Assembly: GCA_958510825.1 (NCBI GenBank)
Contig: OY294044.1
Span: forward strand, 74,446,895 to 74,510,894
Origin: Brachypterus glaber
Taxonomy: Eukaryota > Arthropoda > Insecta > Coleoptera > Kateretidae
Direction of reading: 5' to 3'
DNA: 64,000 nucleotides
In this document: in pieces, positions 43,309 to 54,235 of the stretch
Layout: each line of letters begins with the position of its first letter
Numbering within the stretch: the first letter of the stretch is position 1
The notes under the pieces: model-generated
The model's input: the letters and a program-made list of their open reading frames with translations, nothing else
What the model was told of the DNA's origin: nothing
Databases searched by the model: none
Made by a program: the position numbers and the translations under genes

Positions 43309-44188
43309 AACCTAAAAGAAAAAGTGTTTTCTAGACTAATTTTGGGTCGCTGAAAACGAAAAAGACATTTTTTTTTCCAAGCGTTTAAACTTTTTTAGAT
43401 ATTTTACATATTTTTACATATTTTTACATATTTTTAGATATTTTTACATGTTTTTGTATATTTTTATATTTTTACATATTTTTACAAATTTTTTACATAT
43501 TTGGACTTTTCTTCCGAATTTGAGAGCTGAGAGCGATGAACAAAGCGAGAGTTTTCACCAGGACATCGCAACAATTGAAAAGCGGTATGAGGGCTTTTGG
43601 GATCAAGGCACGATGGGTGACTACTGCTGGATGCAACTTCGCAATGATTCAATGCAACATAAAAGGAGAAATTTAAGTAAGGAAATATATTTTCGACCAA
43701 AAGTATGAATAATTAAAAGACTGAAATTGTCTGCCTTTACTTAATATGCTATAACTTCGACATTTTTTGTCCGATTTAAGCAAACTTACGCTTTATATTT
43801 TTGGTATAGAATTATCTGTCACCTGCAATCTTAAAAGTATGTAAAATAATTTTTTTTATCTTCATGGAACAATTGAATATGAGTGATTTTGAATAAAGTA
43901 CAGAAAATCTACTTTTTTTCGACTTTCATCACCTGCAACCCAATAAATTTTAATCCGACTAACACAAGCAGTATATCGCCTGAAAGAAGAAGAACATAAC
44001 TTTCGAACAACATACAATTCATGTTAGTTGGATCAACCGTTTTCGTGATTTCTGATAGTAAATGAAAAACGAGCCAAAAAACATGTTTTCTGCGTGTACT
44101 TAGATAACGCTTTTTTGGAAAAAAATAAATGTCTTTTTCGTTTTCAGCGACCCAAAATTGGTCTAGAAAACACTTTTTCTTTCAGGTT
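43309..44188. mobile_element. Inverted-repeat element carrying a gene fragment
   Basis: Arms of about 65 bp: AACCTAAAAGAAAAAGTGTT, TTTTGGGTCGCTGAAAACGA and AAAGACATT on the left are inverted on the right (43309-43382 versus 44128-44188). The TTTTGGGTCGCTGAAA segment also occurs in the CACTA-ended element at 18742, so the two may be related families. Between the arms are (TTTTTACATA)n repeats at 43390-43500, a coding fragment and non-coding sequence. Confidence 0.6.
43508..43708 (+). pseudogene. Fragment of a widespread uncharacterised arthropod protein family
   Basis: The frame reads FLPNLRAESDEQSESFHQDI, then a short EKRYEGFWD block, MGDYCWMQL and MQHKRRNLS before a stop at 43706-43708. The pattern DEQxExFHQDI...RYxGxWD..M.DYCW..R.....HKR is, to my recollection, the C-terminal segment of a large repeated protein family of unknown function found in arthropod and cnidarian genomes, often near transposons. 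Only ~55 residues are kept. Upstream the frame dissolves into a TTTACATA repeat. It sits inside an inverted-repeat element, so it is either the remnant of that element's own protein or captured host sequence. The family recall is from memory and unverified. Confidence 0.6.
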
Positions 44189-45490
44189 AATTTTTCATGT
44201 AAACTAGTGTTATTAGTACTCAGTTTACACTTGACATTTTAATCAATGGAAGTTGCGTTTTAATCATTTTGTTAACAACAACTCAAGTTCTGTTATGGAA
44301 TTTTTAATCACCGAAACCTGAAATTTTATTGGAATGTGAAGTAAATTTTGTGAAAATGTCATTTGTAAATTCGATTAAGAAGTATTTTTAAGGGGTATTG
44401 GATAAAATGCTGAACAGCACACGTGAGGTAAGTGACATTATTCACTCAAAAATTAACACACTGGGTCCAATGGCCTCAAGGGTCAAATTTTTTCTCATGA
44501 ATAATATCTTACCTCACTTGAACTGTAGATATAAGATTTTTTAAAATTCAAAACTATCATTCTTTGAAAAAAAAAACTTAATTTTTTGTTTTGAACCCCT
44601 ACCTACAGGGAAAGTATTCTTTTAATGGCAGCAATATATTATTTTGCACTTTGAATAGTTTTAACTTACGTTATTTGGGAAAATGCAATATAGCATCCAC
44701 TTTACTGCAGTTCTAAGCTGAAAGGTCCTATCTACATAGGTTTAACATATACAGATAGCACCTTTCAGCTTAGGAAGGCAGTGTAGTAATAGTAGATATA
44801 TAATAGAGTGCGTACTTTTATACGTCTTCACGGCTTGTTAAATTCAATACTACAAAACTTGCAAAAAAAAATATTATTAATTTTTCTACGAACAAGTCAT
44901 GTGTTTTTTTATGTCTATCAAAGGCATTTCAAATCTCTGTTTCTTCAATTTCTGGCCAAAATTCGCTCAAATCGTCGGTTACGATTCCAAATCTCTGTTT
45001 CTTCAATTTCTGGTCAACATTCGCTCAAATCGACCGTTACGTAACATTTTCCTAGACCCCTTCCTCACCCCTGTCACAAACTGTCACATTTTCTATGACC
45101 CTCTTCCCCCCGCGTTACGTAATATATGGACAGCCCCAGGCTCCATAAATAAATGCCCCAAAAATCTTATAATTATACCAGTTTTATTAACTATATGTAG
45201 AGCACCTGCCAAAAATGATTAAAATCGAAAAAGACGTCTTCCAAAATTGCACTTTTATTTGTCTATCTGGCCTATAATTACTAAATAATTATTTAGTACC
45301 TATACATAAACATATGCTAGTGACAAATTGGAAGCATTACATTTATTTACTTGATTAATCCAATAATTATAATTATAATTATTGGATAATGATATATCAT
45401 TAAATTGATAATTAATTTAATTTAATCCAGTGCCTTATTTTTTCTTAAAAATTAGTTTAAAATGTGAATTCAAATAAAATAAAAAGATAA
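44189..45490. other. Spacer with a hairpin and a solo MITE end
   Basis: No gene recognised. AAGCTGAAAGGTCCTATCT is inverted at AGATAGCACCTTTCAGCTT (44716-44774), a ~19-bp-arm hairpin. A short direct repeat, CAAATCTCTGTTTCTTCAAT, occurs at 44930 and 44988. At 45107-45137, GCGTTACGTAATATATGGAC followed by AGCCCC is the right end of the MITE family at 55818 without a matching left end. TCTTCACGGCTTGTT is at 44825-44839. Confidence 0.5.
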
Positions 45491-45559
45491 CTAATAGGAA
45501 AGTACAACAAGAAGTAACTTACAACAGTTGGGTCAAAATTTATTTACAGGCAACTTTCG

Positions 45560-46654
45560 TTGAAAAGTAATGTTACATCTGACTTACGAAATAAACTAGC
45601 TGACAGTAATTCCTTGAATGAAGAATTGCAGAATAAAATCAAAAACCTTAAAAGTGTAATAACAAAATTAAAAGTAGATATTTTTTGTAAAGATGAACAA
45701 ATAGATTATCTTCAAAATTTGGTGAAAATTCACATGAATAAAAAAACTACTGATACCTCAACACAAACAGAATATAACTCAGAAACACAAACTCAAGAAA
45801 CTCAGACAAGTATAATAGAAAACACCAATCAACTAATACAAAATGAACCAGATACGTCAAAAGCAAAACATAACAAAATCGAAACTGATAAAACTATTAT
45901 GCAGGCTGTTTCTGAAAATGACCGTAGAGTAAAATACACACCTACAAATAAAACAAGACTTGATTATATCTTTATTTTAAGTGACGAAGTTGGAAAAAAC
46001 CTAAATACTAAAATGCGTAATGTATGCAATGAAACTCGTTTAATTACGTCCAAACCAAATGCAAAACTTGAGACTCTCTTGTGTGATATAAAGGATGTAA
46101 CCAAGGATCTAGGCAAAAAAGATCACTGCATAATAATCGGTGGTCAAAACAATTTTAGGAATAAAAGCTACCCATCTTTTCGTAGCCTGGCTACTAATTT
46201 AAAAGAAATAACTTCCAAGACGAACCTTATTATCTCTAGTGTACCTCTCTCCAAAAATGAAAAACATAAATATCAAATTAAAAAATATAACCATGCATTG
46301 AAAAAATTTGTTGACAAACTAAACAATTTCTCAGATTGTAATGTAGTATACTATGATATTAATGAGCACGAATTTTTCGATAAAAACTATTTAGCTCAAG
46401 ATATCTTCAATCTCGCAACAAGAAAACCTAATTTAATTTACATCAAGCCTCAACTGCACGCAACCGTGCCTCAAATAATGGAGGAAGATGTAACACAAGA
46501 AACAAGCATTATTTCAATAACGGAGGAAGACTCAATAATTTCAGACCCAGTTGCTCCAAATGAAGGTCAGAATCACACTTTTCCCACCTTAAATTCCAAC
46601 TCAAACCATTCAAACGACAACGATGTTTCAACCCAGCCTATTACACAAAACTAG
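45560..46654 (+). pseudogene. LINE ORF1 with coiled coil and SGNH-like domain
   Basis: A 364-codon frame that opens on a TTG with no upstream ATG, so the N terminus is probably lost to 5' truncation. Residues ~10-55 (LNEELQNKIKNLKSVITKLK) form a coiled coil. Residues 65-115 are Gln/Thr/Glu-rich linker. Residues ~130-290 look like an SGNH/GDSL hydrolase fold: a first block ILSDEVGKNL, the IIIGGQNNF block near 191-199 in the place of the GxND box, then LIISSVPLS and KKYNHALKKF. The nucleophile Ser and catalytic Asp/His boxes look degenerate. Esterase-like ORF1 proteins are known in CR1 and related LINEs, where they act in the RNA particle. The C terminus is acidic, Ser/Asn-rich. It ends 4 nt before the ATG of ORF2. 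Confidence 0.65.
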
Positions 46655-46658
46655 ACCT

Positions 46659-47647
46659 ATGGCAACATCAAACTTGGACAATGACATTATTCAGATAAGC
46701 AATTCTTTTTTAGATTAAGTAGTACTTTAATACATTTAAATATACAGTGCCTCTCAAACAAAACGCACCTCATTGAATACTTGGCTTTACAGAAAACCCC
46801 CTTATTTTTATGTATAAACGAACACTGGTGCGAAACTGAAAAACTTGATGCTTTAAATATAAATAATTACACATTAATGTCAAAATTCTGTAGAGTTGAT
46901 CATATTCATGGAGGTAGTGCAATTTACGTTCGAAATGATATAACTGATCAATGTACATATAACAAAAGAGAAGAACTTTCCGAGGAACTTCATTTTGAAT
47001 TTTCATACATTATATTTAAGAAAAGTGTTTGTATTTTGAATATATATAGGTCTACAGATGGCGACCTTAATATTTTTTATAACAAATTATTTAATAAAAG
47101 TACTTCATTGACATCTTTTAAACATATTTTGATCTGCGGCGATTTTAACATTGATAAGAAAAAACATAAAAAAGAATTTGAAAAGTTGAATGACGTGATC
47201 TCATCATTTAATTTAAATTCGTTAGTAAAAACCCCAACTAGAATTACCCCAGATACATCTTCTACTATTGATTATATAATCACAAACATAGAAAATACTG
47301 TATGCCATAATTATGATCCTGGTTTTTCTGTTCATCATGCGCAGTTCGTTAATTTTGAGTGTAATATTAGTAACTTAGATGTCATTAAAAAACTCGACTA
47401 TGTTAGTCGGAATGTAAATAAAAAAACAATTAATAACTATAAATTAATGTATAAGCCAATTACTATAAATTTAGACGATAACATAAATACTAGTTTTAGA
47501 GCGTTTTTAGATAATTTTTTATTTTATTTTAATTTATCATGCCCGGTTAAAAAAAGGAAAGTAAGAAATGATTCTAAAAAACCAATTTTATTTAGCGATA
47601 ATTTAAAAAAAGAAATAAAAAAAACTAAAAGAGTTAAACTGGCTTAA
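46659..47647 (+). pseudogene. LINE ORF2 apurinic-type endonuclease
   Basis: ORF2 probably starts at the ATG 46659 (MATSNLDNDIIQISNS). The frame slips at the T run 46706-46711 and continues as LIHLNIQCLSNKTHLIEYLA, giving the first catalytic Asn. Then come INEHW (Glu at 46820), GGSAIYVRND, ICGDFNID (Asp at 47141), STIDYIITN and the FSVHHAQF His block. This is a complete set of APE-family endonuclease motifs, whose product nicks target DNA to prime reverse transcription. The frame ends at TAA (47645-47647) because of a one-base slip in the A run near 47613-47624. The alternate frame (KELNWLKKHIEC) joins straight into the reverse transcriptase. Confidence 0.8.
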
Positions 47648-49541
47648 AAAACATATAGAGTGTCCCAACCTTAAAGATAATTACAAAAACTTAAAAAAAT
47701 CGATAAATATTAGTGCTAAATTGGAAAGAGAAAATTATTACAATAACATAATTAAAAATTCTTCTAACAAAACTAAAGCTAGCTGGTCCATCATTAATAA
47801 ATTAAAAGGAAAACATAATAAACGTAAAGAAATAATACTTAACATTAATAACGATGAAATCACTGACAAAAAAACAATTTCCAACTTATTTGGGGAATAT
47901 TTATCGACAGTTGTCACTGAAAAATTGGAATCAGCTTTTGGGAATAATATCTCAACAGAATGTACTACGCGTCCGCAATCTTTTCAAGCATCAATGTATT
48001 TTACTCCAGTTACTGTAAACGAAATAACAAAGATAATAAACGATTTGGCACCGAAAAAATCAACAGGCATTGACGAAGTACCTGTTGCGCTTATTAAAAA
48101 CTCAAAGCTTGAATTATCAGAACAACTAGCAGATCTTATTAATATATCGGTAAAGCAGGGTGTATTTCCTGATCTATTAAAAACGTCCGTTGTTGTCCCT
48201 ATTTTTAAAAAGGGTAAAACAACAGATGTTGAAAACTATAGGCCTGTATCATTATTGAGTGTTTTTTCAAAAATCTTTGAAAAAGCTATGTACAATAAAG
48301 TGATCACATTTTTAAATAAGCATAAGTTATTAACTAAAAGTCAGCACGGTTTTAGATCAAAACTATCCACTGAAACCGCTGCAATAGAACTTTGTCAAAC
48401 TATCCACGATAAAATAGATAATAATGAACACGTCATTGCAATTCTATTTGATCTTACAAGGGCATTTGATACTTTGGACCCTAATTTTTTATCTCAAAAA
48501 ATTTACAAATTAGGATTACGCGGTAAGATTAACAAGTGGATCCGTTCTTTTTTATCTGATAGAAAATTTATAGTAAAAATAGGGGAAATGTTCTCGTCAA
48601 ATTTTAATAGTAAAATAGGTACTCCTCAAGGAAGCGTCTTAGGACCTTTGCTTTTTTTATTATTTATAAACGACCTTCCTGACTATATAATTGAGGGCTT
48701 AATATTTATGTACGCAGATGATACCACCATTTTAATTTCTCATAAAAATTTACATACACTTAACTTACTTTTAAATACTGTTTTACAAAAATTTAAAGAG
48801 TGGTGCGACAGAAATAAATTAATTATTAATATGAAAAAGACAGTTATAATAAACTTTGGCACGAAACAAAAGAGTATGCAACTACAAAAATATAATTTTA
48901 ACGATACGGAATTAACCACGGCAGAAAGTACAACTTTTCTAGGAATGGTCTTAGATAAAAATCTTTCTTGGGAATTACATACAAATTTTGTTGCCAAAAA
49001 AATAAACAGGGCTTTTTATGTTTTGTACTCTTTGAAAAAATCTGTAGGAATATCCCAACTATTAACAGTTTATTTCGCAAACGTGCACTCAGCTCTTTCG
49101 TACGGGATTTTAGTCTGGGGTCAGTGTAATGACATAGATAGGCTACTTATTATCCAAAAACGAATTTTGAGATTAATTTTTAATATAAAACCCCGTGATT
49201 CATATCGTGATGTTTTTAAATTAAACAAGATTTTAACTGCGACGTCAATTTATTTATTTAAGATTTTTATTTTTATTTTTAATTTAAAAAAGGACCTTCA
49301 AACAATAAACAGCAACCACAAATATCCAACAAGAAATGGAGATTTGCTGTTGATGCCAAAACATAGATTAGAATTTTATAAAAAATCTACCTATTATGCA
49401 GGTCGCTTTTATTTTAATATGTTGCCTCATGAACTAAGAAACTGTTATAAATTAAATGTGTTTAAGAAAGAACTCAAGGAGGTACTTATAAATAACTGTT
49501 TTTATTCCTTACAGGAGTTTATTAATTTCTGTAAAAAGTAG
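47626..49541 (+). pseudogene. LINE ORF2 reverse transcriptase
   Basis: Continues ORF2 after the frameshift; from the first ATG at 47721 it is 606 codons. Blocks in order: SWSIINKLKG, KKSTGIDEVPVALIK, NYRPVSLLSVFSKIFEKA, HGFRSKLSTETA, motif A DLTRAFD (D near 244), GTPQGSVLGPLLFLLFIND, motif C YADD (331-334), KKTVIINF and FLGMVLDKNLSWELH. The thumb and the tail ending FYSLQEFINF follow. No RNase H domain is present. All catalytic Asp residues are intact, so apart from the frameshift this is a potentially functional Jockey/CR1-group enzyme and the most complete coding sequence of the window. Confidence 0.9.
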
Positions 49542-49770
49542 TAATCCTATATTTGTGATACCGTCTGTTTTTTTTCTTTTTACCTTATTTCTATAACAAG
49601 TACTCCTATATTTGTGATACAGTCTGTTTTTTTTTCTTTTTATCTAATTTTTATTTTTTTTCAGATTTTTGTACTTATTAAATATATGTAGGCTTATGTA
49701 TTAAAATGACATACCCAATCTATTGTAAAATAGCTTAATGGACGAATAAAGTTTTTATAACACCTTTTTT

Positions 49771-50680
49771 TTTATAATATATTATAGCAATACCTACTAA
49801 TTTGTGTTTGGGCATGTATCTACTTACCAATTTTATAAATGTCCGCGCTAAATAAAAGCATGTAAAATTTGCATGACTTGTAGATGAAAATTTCAAATTT
49901 GTGACCGGTGTTACTGTGACCAGCGTTACATTAAGTAATGTTTTTAAATTTCCCGGCTTTACCTAAACACATTCAATATTTCTTAAGGTTAAAATACTCA
50001 AGATTCTCTGCCGGCACTATGGCACGAAATTTTTAGGTTAATTATACTAGGTACTAATTAAGTAAGTACACCCTGTGACCGGTGTTACAAGACGAAAACA
50101 TACGCTAGAAAGATTTTCGTAATGTTTTACTTAATTTTGACACAAACAAGTTAAAAACTTACATTGGTCATAAAAAACACCACAACAACCATTGGCACAG
50201 TTCGATGTATGAGCGAAACTGATAAAAGCGCCCCTAACGGTCATTTTTAAAGGAAATTTAGACCGTTACCGATGTTATCTGTAGTTTCAGGGATAGACCG
50301 ATAACGTGTTATAAAAAGTTGTAAGGAGCAAATATCATTCGATGAAAACTATTTTAATAATTAAAAATATATTCTGAAACATATTATTTTTACAAAACAT
50401 CAATACCGATTAGGAATATTAAAATACAACAGTGCAAACATGAAAATTTTTAGCTGGGGACACGTGACCGGCGTTACATTTATTTACGGAAACATAAAAA
50501 AAATATTTTATTACATGGTGCGGCTACAAAACATTTTTTTTAGTTAGACACAAATGTTCTCTTACGAAAGAAGTCCATGTACACTTACTACTGTTGAATA
50601 AATTTTTTTTGCGAGCCCTAAACTCAAAAGTGCCTGTAAATAAATTTTGACCCAGTTATATTTAAGTACAAGTAATAAGG
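49771..50680. repeat. Cluster of GACCGGYGTTAC-type 12-mers
   Basis: GTGACCGGTGTTAC and close variants occur at about 49902, 49918 (GTGACCAGCGTTAC), 50077, 50263 and 50464 (GTGACCGGCGTTAC). No gene is present. The right edge (50630-50665) is the inverse of the sequence just left of the LINE (45520-45557), so the cluster probably belongs to an inverted-repeat element split by the LINE insertion. It may be a transposase-binding array. Confidence 0.5.
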
Positions 50681-51927
50681 AGGTCTGTTCGTTGGTGCCG
50701 CACTTTTACACCCAACTCCGTGAAGGAACAGTCACGTGACCAGTGCAGTTCAGTTCAGATTAGTAGGAGCGCCAAAAAGTTGATATAACTGTCAAATTAG
50801 TAAGATAACCTCAAACGTAGTGTAAATTATTTTATTTCATATTAATTAATATTATAATAATATTATTAATTAATTAATTCTTTATTCAATAACAAAAATA
50901 TAAATAACTGATTGAAATGTGTCAAAAGTTGCTCAAATGAAAGTCGCTTTAAATAGGTCTGTTCGTCGGTGCCGCACTTTTACACCCAGAGTAACTCCGT
51001 GCAGGAAAAGTCACGTGACCAGTGCAGTTTAGTTCAGATCAGTTCAAGTAGAACGAAGTAGCGCCAAAAAGTTGATATAACTGTCAAATTAGTAACATAA
51101 CCTCAAACGTAGTGTAAATTATTTTATTTCATATTAATTAATATTATGATAACATTATTAATTAATTAATTCTTTAACCAATAACAAAAATATAAATAAC
51201 TGATTGAAATGTGTCAAAAATTGGTCAAATGAAAGTCGCTTTAAATAGGTCTGTTCGTTGGTGCCGCACTTTTACACCCTGAGTAACTCCGTGCAGGAAA
51301 AGTCACGTGACCAGTGCAGTTCAGTTCAGTTCAGACCAAGTAGGACAAAAAAGCGCCAAAAAATTAATATAAATGTCAAATTAGTAAAATAACCTCAAAC
51401 GTAGTGTAAATTATTTTATTTCATATTAATTAATATAATAATAATAATATTATTAATTAATTCTTTAACCAATAAAATATATATATCTGATTGAAATGTG
51501 TCAAAAGTTGGTCAAATGAAAGTTGCTTTAATTAAATGCGCATGCGTGCACTGACTTACACCGGCTCCGGACTAAGAGCATCTTAGTGTAGTTCAGTTTT
51601 ACACTGAACTAAGTACACTAAGTGGACAAACGAACGCAAAAACTGCCTTGCACTGAATAAACGAACGCAAAAACTGCCCTGCACTGAACTGCACTGAACT
51701 TAACTGAGACTAATGAACGCAAAACGTCACGAACGAACAAACATAATAAATGCGCATGCGTGCAATAATTTACACCGGCTACTCCTGCTGCGGAATAAGA
51801 GCAACTTAGTGTAGTGTAGTGTAATACTAGTTCAGTTTAAAGTGGGCGAACGAACGCTTAAATTGCCCTGCACTGAACTGAACTAAGACGAACGAACGCA
51901 AAACGTCACCAACGAACAGACCTAGTA
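50681..51927. mobile_element. 1.2-kb element with tandem repeats at both ends
   Basis: The left end AGGTCTGTTCGTTGGTG is inverted at the right end CACCAACGAACAGACCT. The left two-thirds is three ~275-292-bp tandem units starting at 50682, 50956 and 51248 (GGTCTGTTCGTTGGTGCCGC, GTCACGTGACCAGTGCAGTT, AACCTCAAACGTAGTG). The right third is two shorter tandem units starting near 51532 and 51746 (AAATGCGCATGCGTGCA, AACGAACGCAAAA, TGCCCTGCACTGAACTG). There is no coding sequence. Class unknown. Confidence 0.7.
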
Positions 51928-52782
51928 TAAACATACAGTTCTTAACTGTTCAAAGCACAGAACCTGCAAAAGTATTATGGAGCCATCTAGTCACGTAATT
52001 TTTAATTAATTGATTTAATTTAATATAAGGAAATTAGTAGATGGCGCTAATTACTGAGTAAAAAACGAACCTTAATTTAAATTAGTTTATTGTTAATGTT
52101 TAGATAAAGTAACCTTTAATTTTTATTTAATTAATTGTGTTTTAATTGCTTCTCAAAACTTAATTATAATTCTTTTGTCACAAAAAATTCAGGTATTTTT
52201 AATAGTGTATTGTAAGATCTTCGATCTATTCTTCTTCAATATTCTTAAGTGTTTTATAGATACACGTTATTAGAAAATATATTAGGTATATTAAGAAAGC
52301 ATAATCGAAAAACAATATGTGCTTCTCTCTATTATCTTTATTTTTTTTTACCCTAAAAAGAATCACGTATGAGTTTACATGGCAGCGTAAAAAAACGCAA
52401 TGTATAAAATATACCTTCTCTTTTTCATACTCTTAGAGGTTCTATAGTAAGAAAAATATAGTACGATCACGGAAAAAAAATCTGTTGTTGGAAAATGATT
52501 ATTAAGAAATATTAAGTAATATTTTCTTAAGAAAATTTAAAAAGAAAAATAAACTTTTTTCGCAAAAATATTTAGTCGAATGTTTCTTTAAATACCTAAT
52601 TTTTTTTTGTTTTTTAATTTTTTTTTGTGAAAAAAAAACATTTTAGAAATATTCAAGGAATTGTTTGTAAAAGTGATTGCATACATTGCAATCACATCGT
52701 CACCAGGGGAAAAAAGTGTCCATAAATAGGCAAATGAAATTAAGAAATAAGGATCAAAAACCATTTAAAGTTATTCACAAGA
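51928..52782. other. AT-rich spacer
   Basis: Nothing recognised beyond A/T runs. Confidence 0.5.
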
Positions 52783-52866
52783 TCGTCAAACGTAGGAAGA
52801 GACTAGAGTTTGTACGCAGTACAATGAATTGCTTGACATTTCAACATCTCTTCCTACGTTTGACGA
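52783..52866. repeat. Hairpin with 20-bp perfect arms
   Basis: TCGTCAAACGTAGGAAGAGA (52783-52802) is exactly inverted at 52847-52866, with a 44-nt loop. The size is compatible with a small RNA precursor, but a young MITE-like foldback is as likely. A 102-codon frame crossing it (52677-52985) has no domain. Confidence 0.7.
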
Positions 52867-54235
52867 GCTGTACTTTTTTACGTTTTTCATACCGATTCAC
52901 AACGGTTGCTCAAAAACCTATTTCGACATGCTTAACTTTTTCAGGCATACCGGTACAAAAAACATCCCAATTTATAAATAAATAGTTATTTAAGTATTAA
53001 GGGCAGTAAGTGTATTTTACCGAGGATTATTTTGGAGATTGAGACGAAGTCGAAATCTCTAATACTATTCGAAACCGGTAAAGCACTTAATGGCCGTGAT
53101 ACTTATTACGGTTTTTGAACGATCCAACAAAATAAACATCAATAAGATTTATAAAATGGAAATTAAAACGTAAAATTAGTTTTATTGTAAAAATCAAGTC
53201 AGTACCGTTGACAAAATTTAACCCTAACAACGGGTTGTTACGTATAAACAATGCTAAATTCCTAATTTTGTTTGACGTTTGTCCTGTGTGCCTATTAATA
53301 TCTTTGTAAAATAACCCTTTTTTGTAAAAAATGCGTCAAGATGAAAATTTTGAGCTTTAAGGTGCGTGAAATCTTTTGCAATTATACCCGAAAAATCCAA
53401 AGATCAGTATGAAAATAGTTGAAAAATATTTAAAACATGGTGCATTGAAAAAAATATGTGAAAACATAGAAAATTTACTGTTGGCTTATTAATAAATAAT
53501 TATTTCGTTCGAAGAAGAAACCTAAATAGTACAATAGCGTTTAACAGTTATTGTTCCAATTGTAATTTTATATTTAACTTTAATAAAAACTAATTTAAAT
53601 CTATAAAAATTAAAAATTTGATTTTATTTTATTTACTCACCGCCTCCCGATCGGTAAGTAATTTACTTACCGATCAGCAATTTGTGAACTAACCAAAAAA
53701 TATGTCAAAAATTTGCTATAAAAATATTTCTAAAAATGCGTTTTAAGGGAGCTTGGCCCCTTTGAAAGTGGCTAAAAAAATCGGTTTTTATTTAATAACT
53801 CAGGAACCCTTTGATGTATAGCAAAGAGAAGAGAAATATTCCTGGAATGTTTCCCTTCATCTCAGTCAAATATTTAATGCGTTACTGGGGCATAATAGTT
53901 TGTGGAATGTTTAACTTTTTTATCTCAAAAGATGCGCTTTAAAGCAAAGAACAAAATGGCTCTCTTAGCCAATTTTGTCCGAAAAGTGGAATCTTTCCCT
54001 TCTTGGTCTCACCGGTTCACATATTTATTGATGAAAAAAAAAAATAGGTAAGAGCGCTATATACCAAGCAAATTATAATCGCTTATTATATAAATATAAG
54101 GCTTCCTGTTACAAATATGGCATTCAGTATAAAAAATTATATCAAATACTTAAATTGTTTAATGAATAATAAAATATAGTAAATAGTATGATATTTATAG
54201 CTTAAATAGATTTAATTATTGTCCATGCTAATAAT
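52867..54235. other. AT-rich spacer with a 27-bp palindrome
   Basis: No gene recognised. GATCGGTAAGTAA and its inverse around a single T form a palindrome at 53649-53675. Confidence 0.5.

Larger units (their letters stand above)
45558..49770 (+). mobile_element. Near-complete Jockey/CR1-type LINE
   Basis: Order: ORF1, endonuclease, reverse transcriptase, 3' untranslated region with AATAAAG (49745) and a T-rich/AT tail. The 5' part of ORF1 seems missing. Upstream of 45557 the sequence is host DNA that matches, in inverse, 50630-50665 (GGGTCAAAATTTATTTACAG), so the LINE probably sits inside an older inverted-repeat element. ORF2 is broken by two one-base frameshifts, both in homopolymer runs. 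The 3' untranslated region holds a ~64-bp direct repeat (CCTATATTTGTGATAC at 49546 and 49606). Confidence 0.8.

Noticed and set aside
43448..43507. N-terminal part of the captured gene fragment
   Set aside because: This part of the frame is translated TTTTTACATA repeat, not conserved protein.
48740..49080. Antisense genes inside the LINE reverse transcriptase
   Set aside because: Opposite-strand shadows of the reverse-transcriptase frame with no motif of their own.
52677..52985. 102-codon protein gene
   Set aside because: It crosses a perfect hairpin and has no domain; probably chance.
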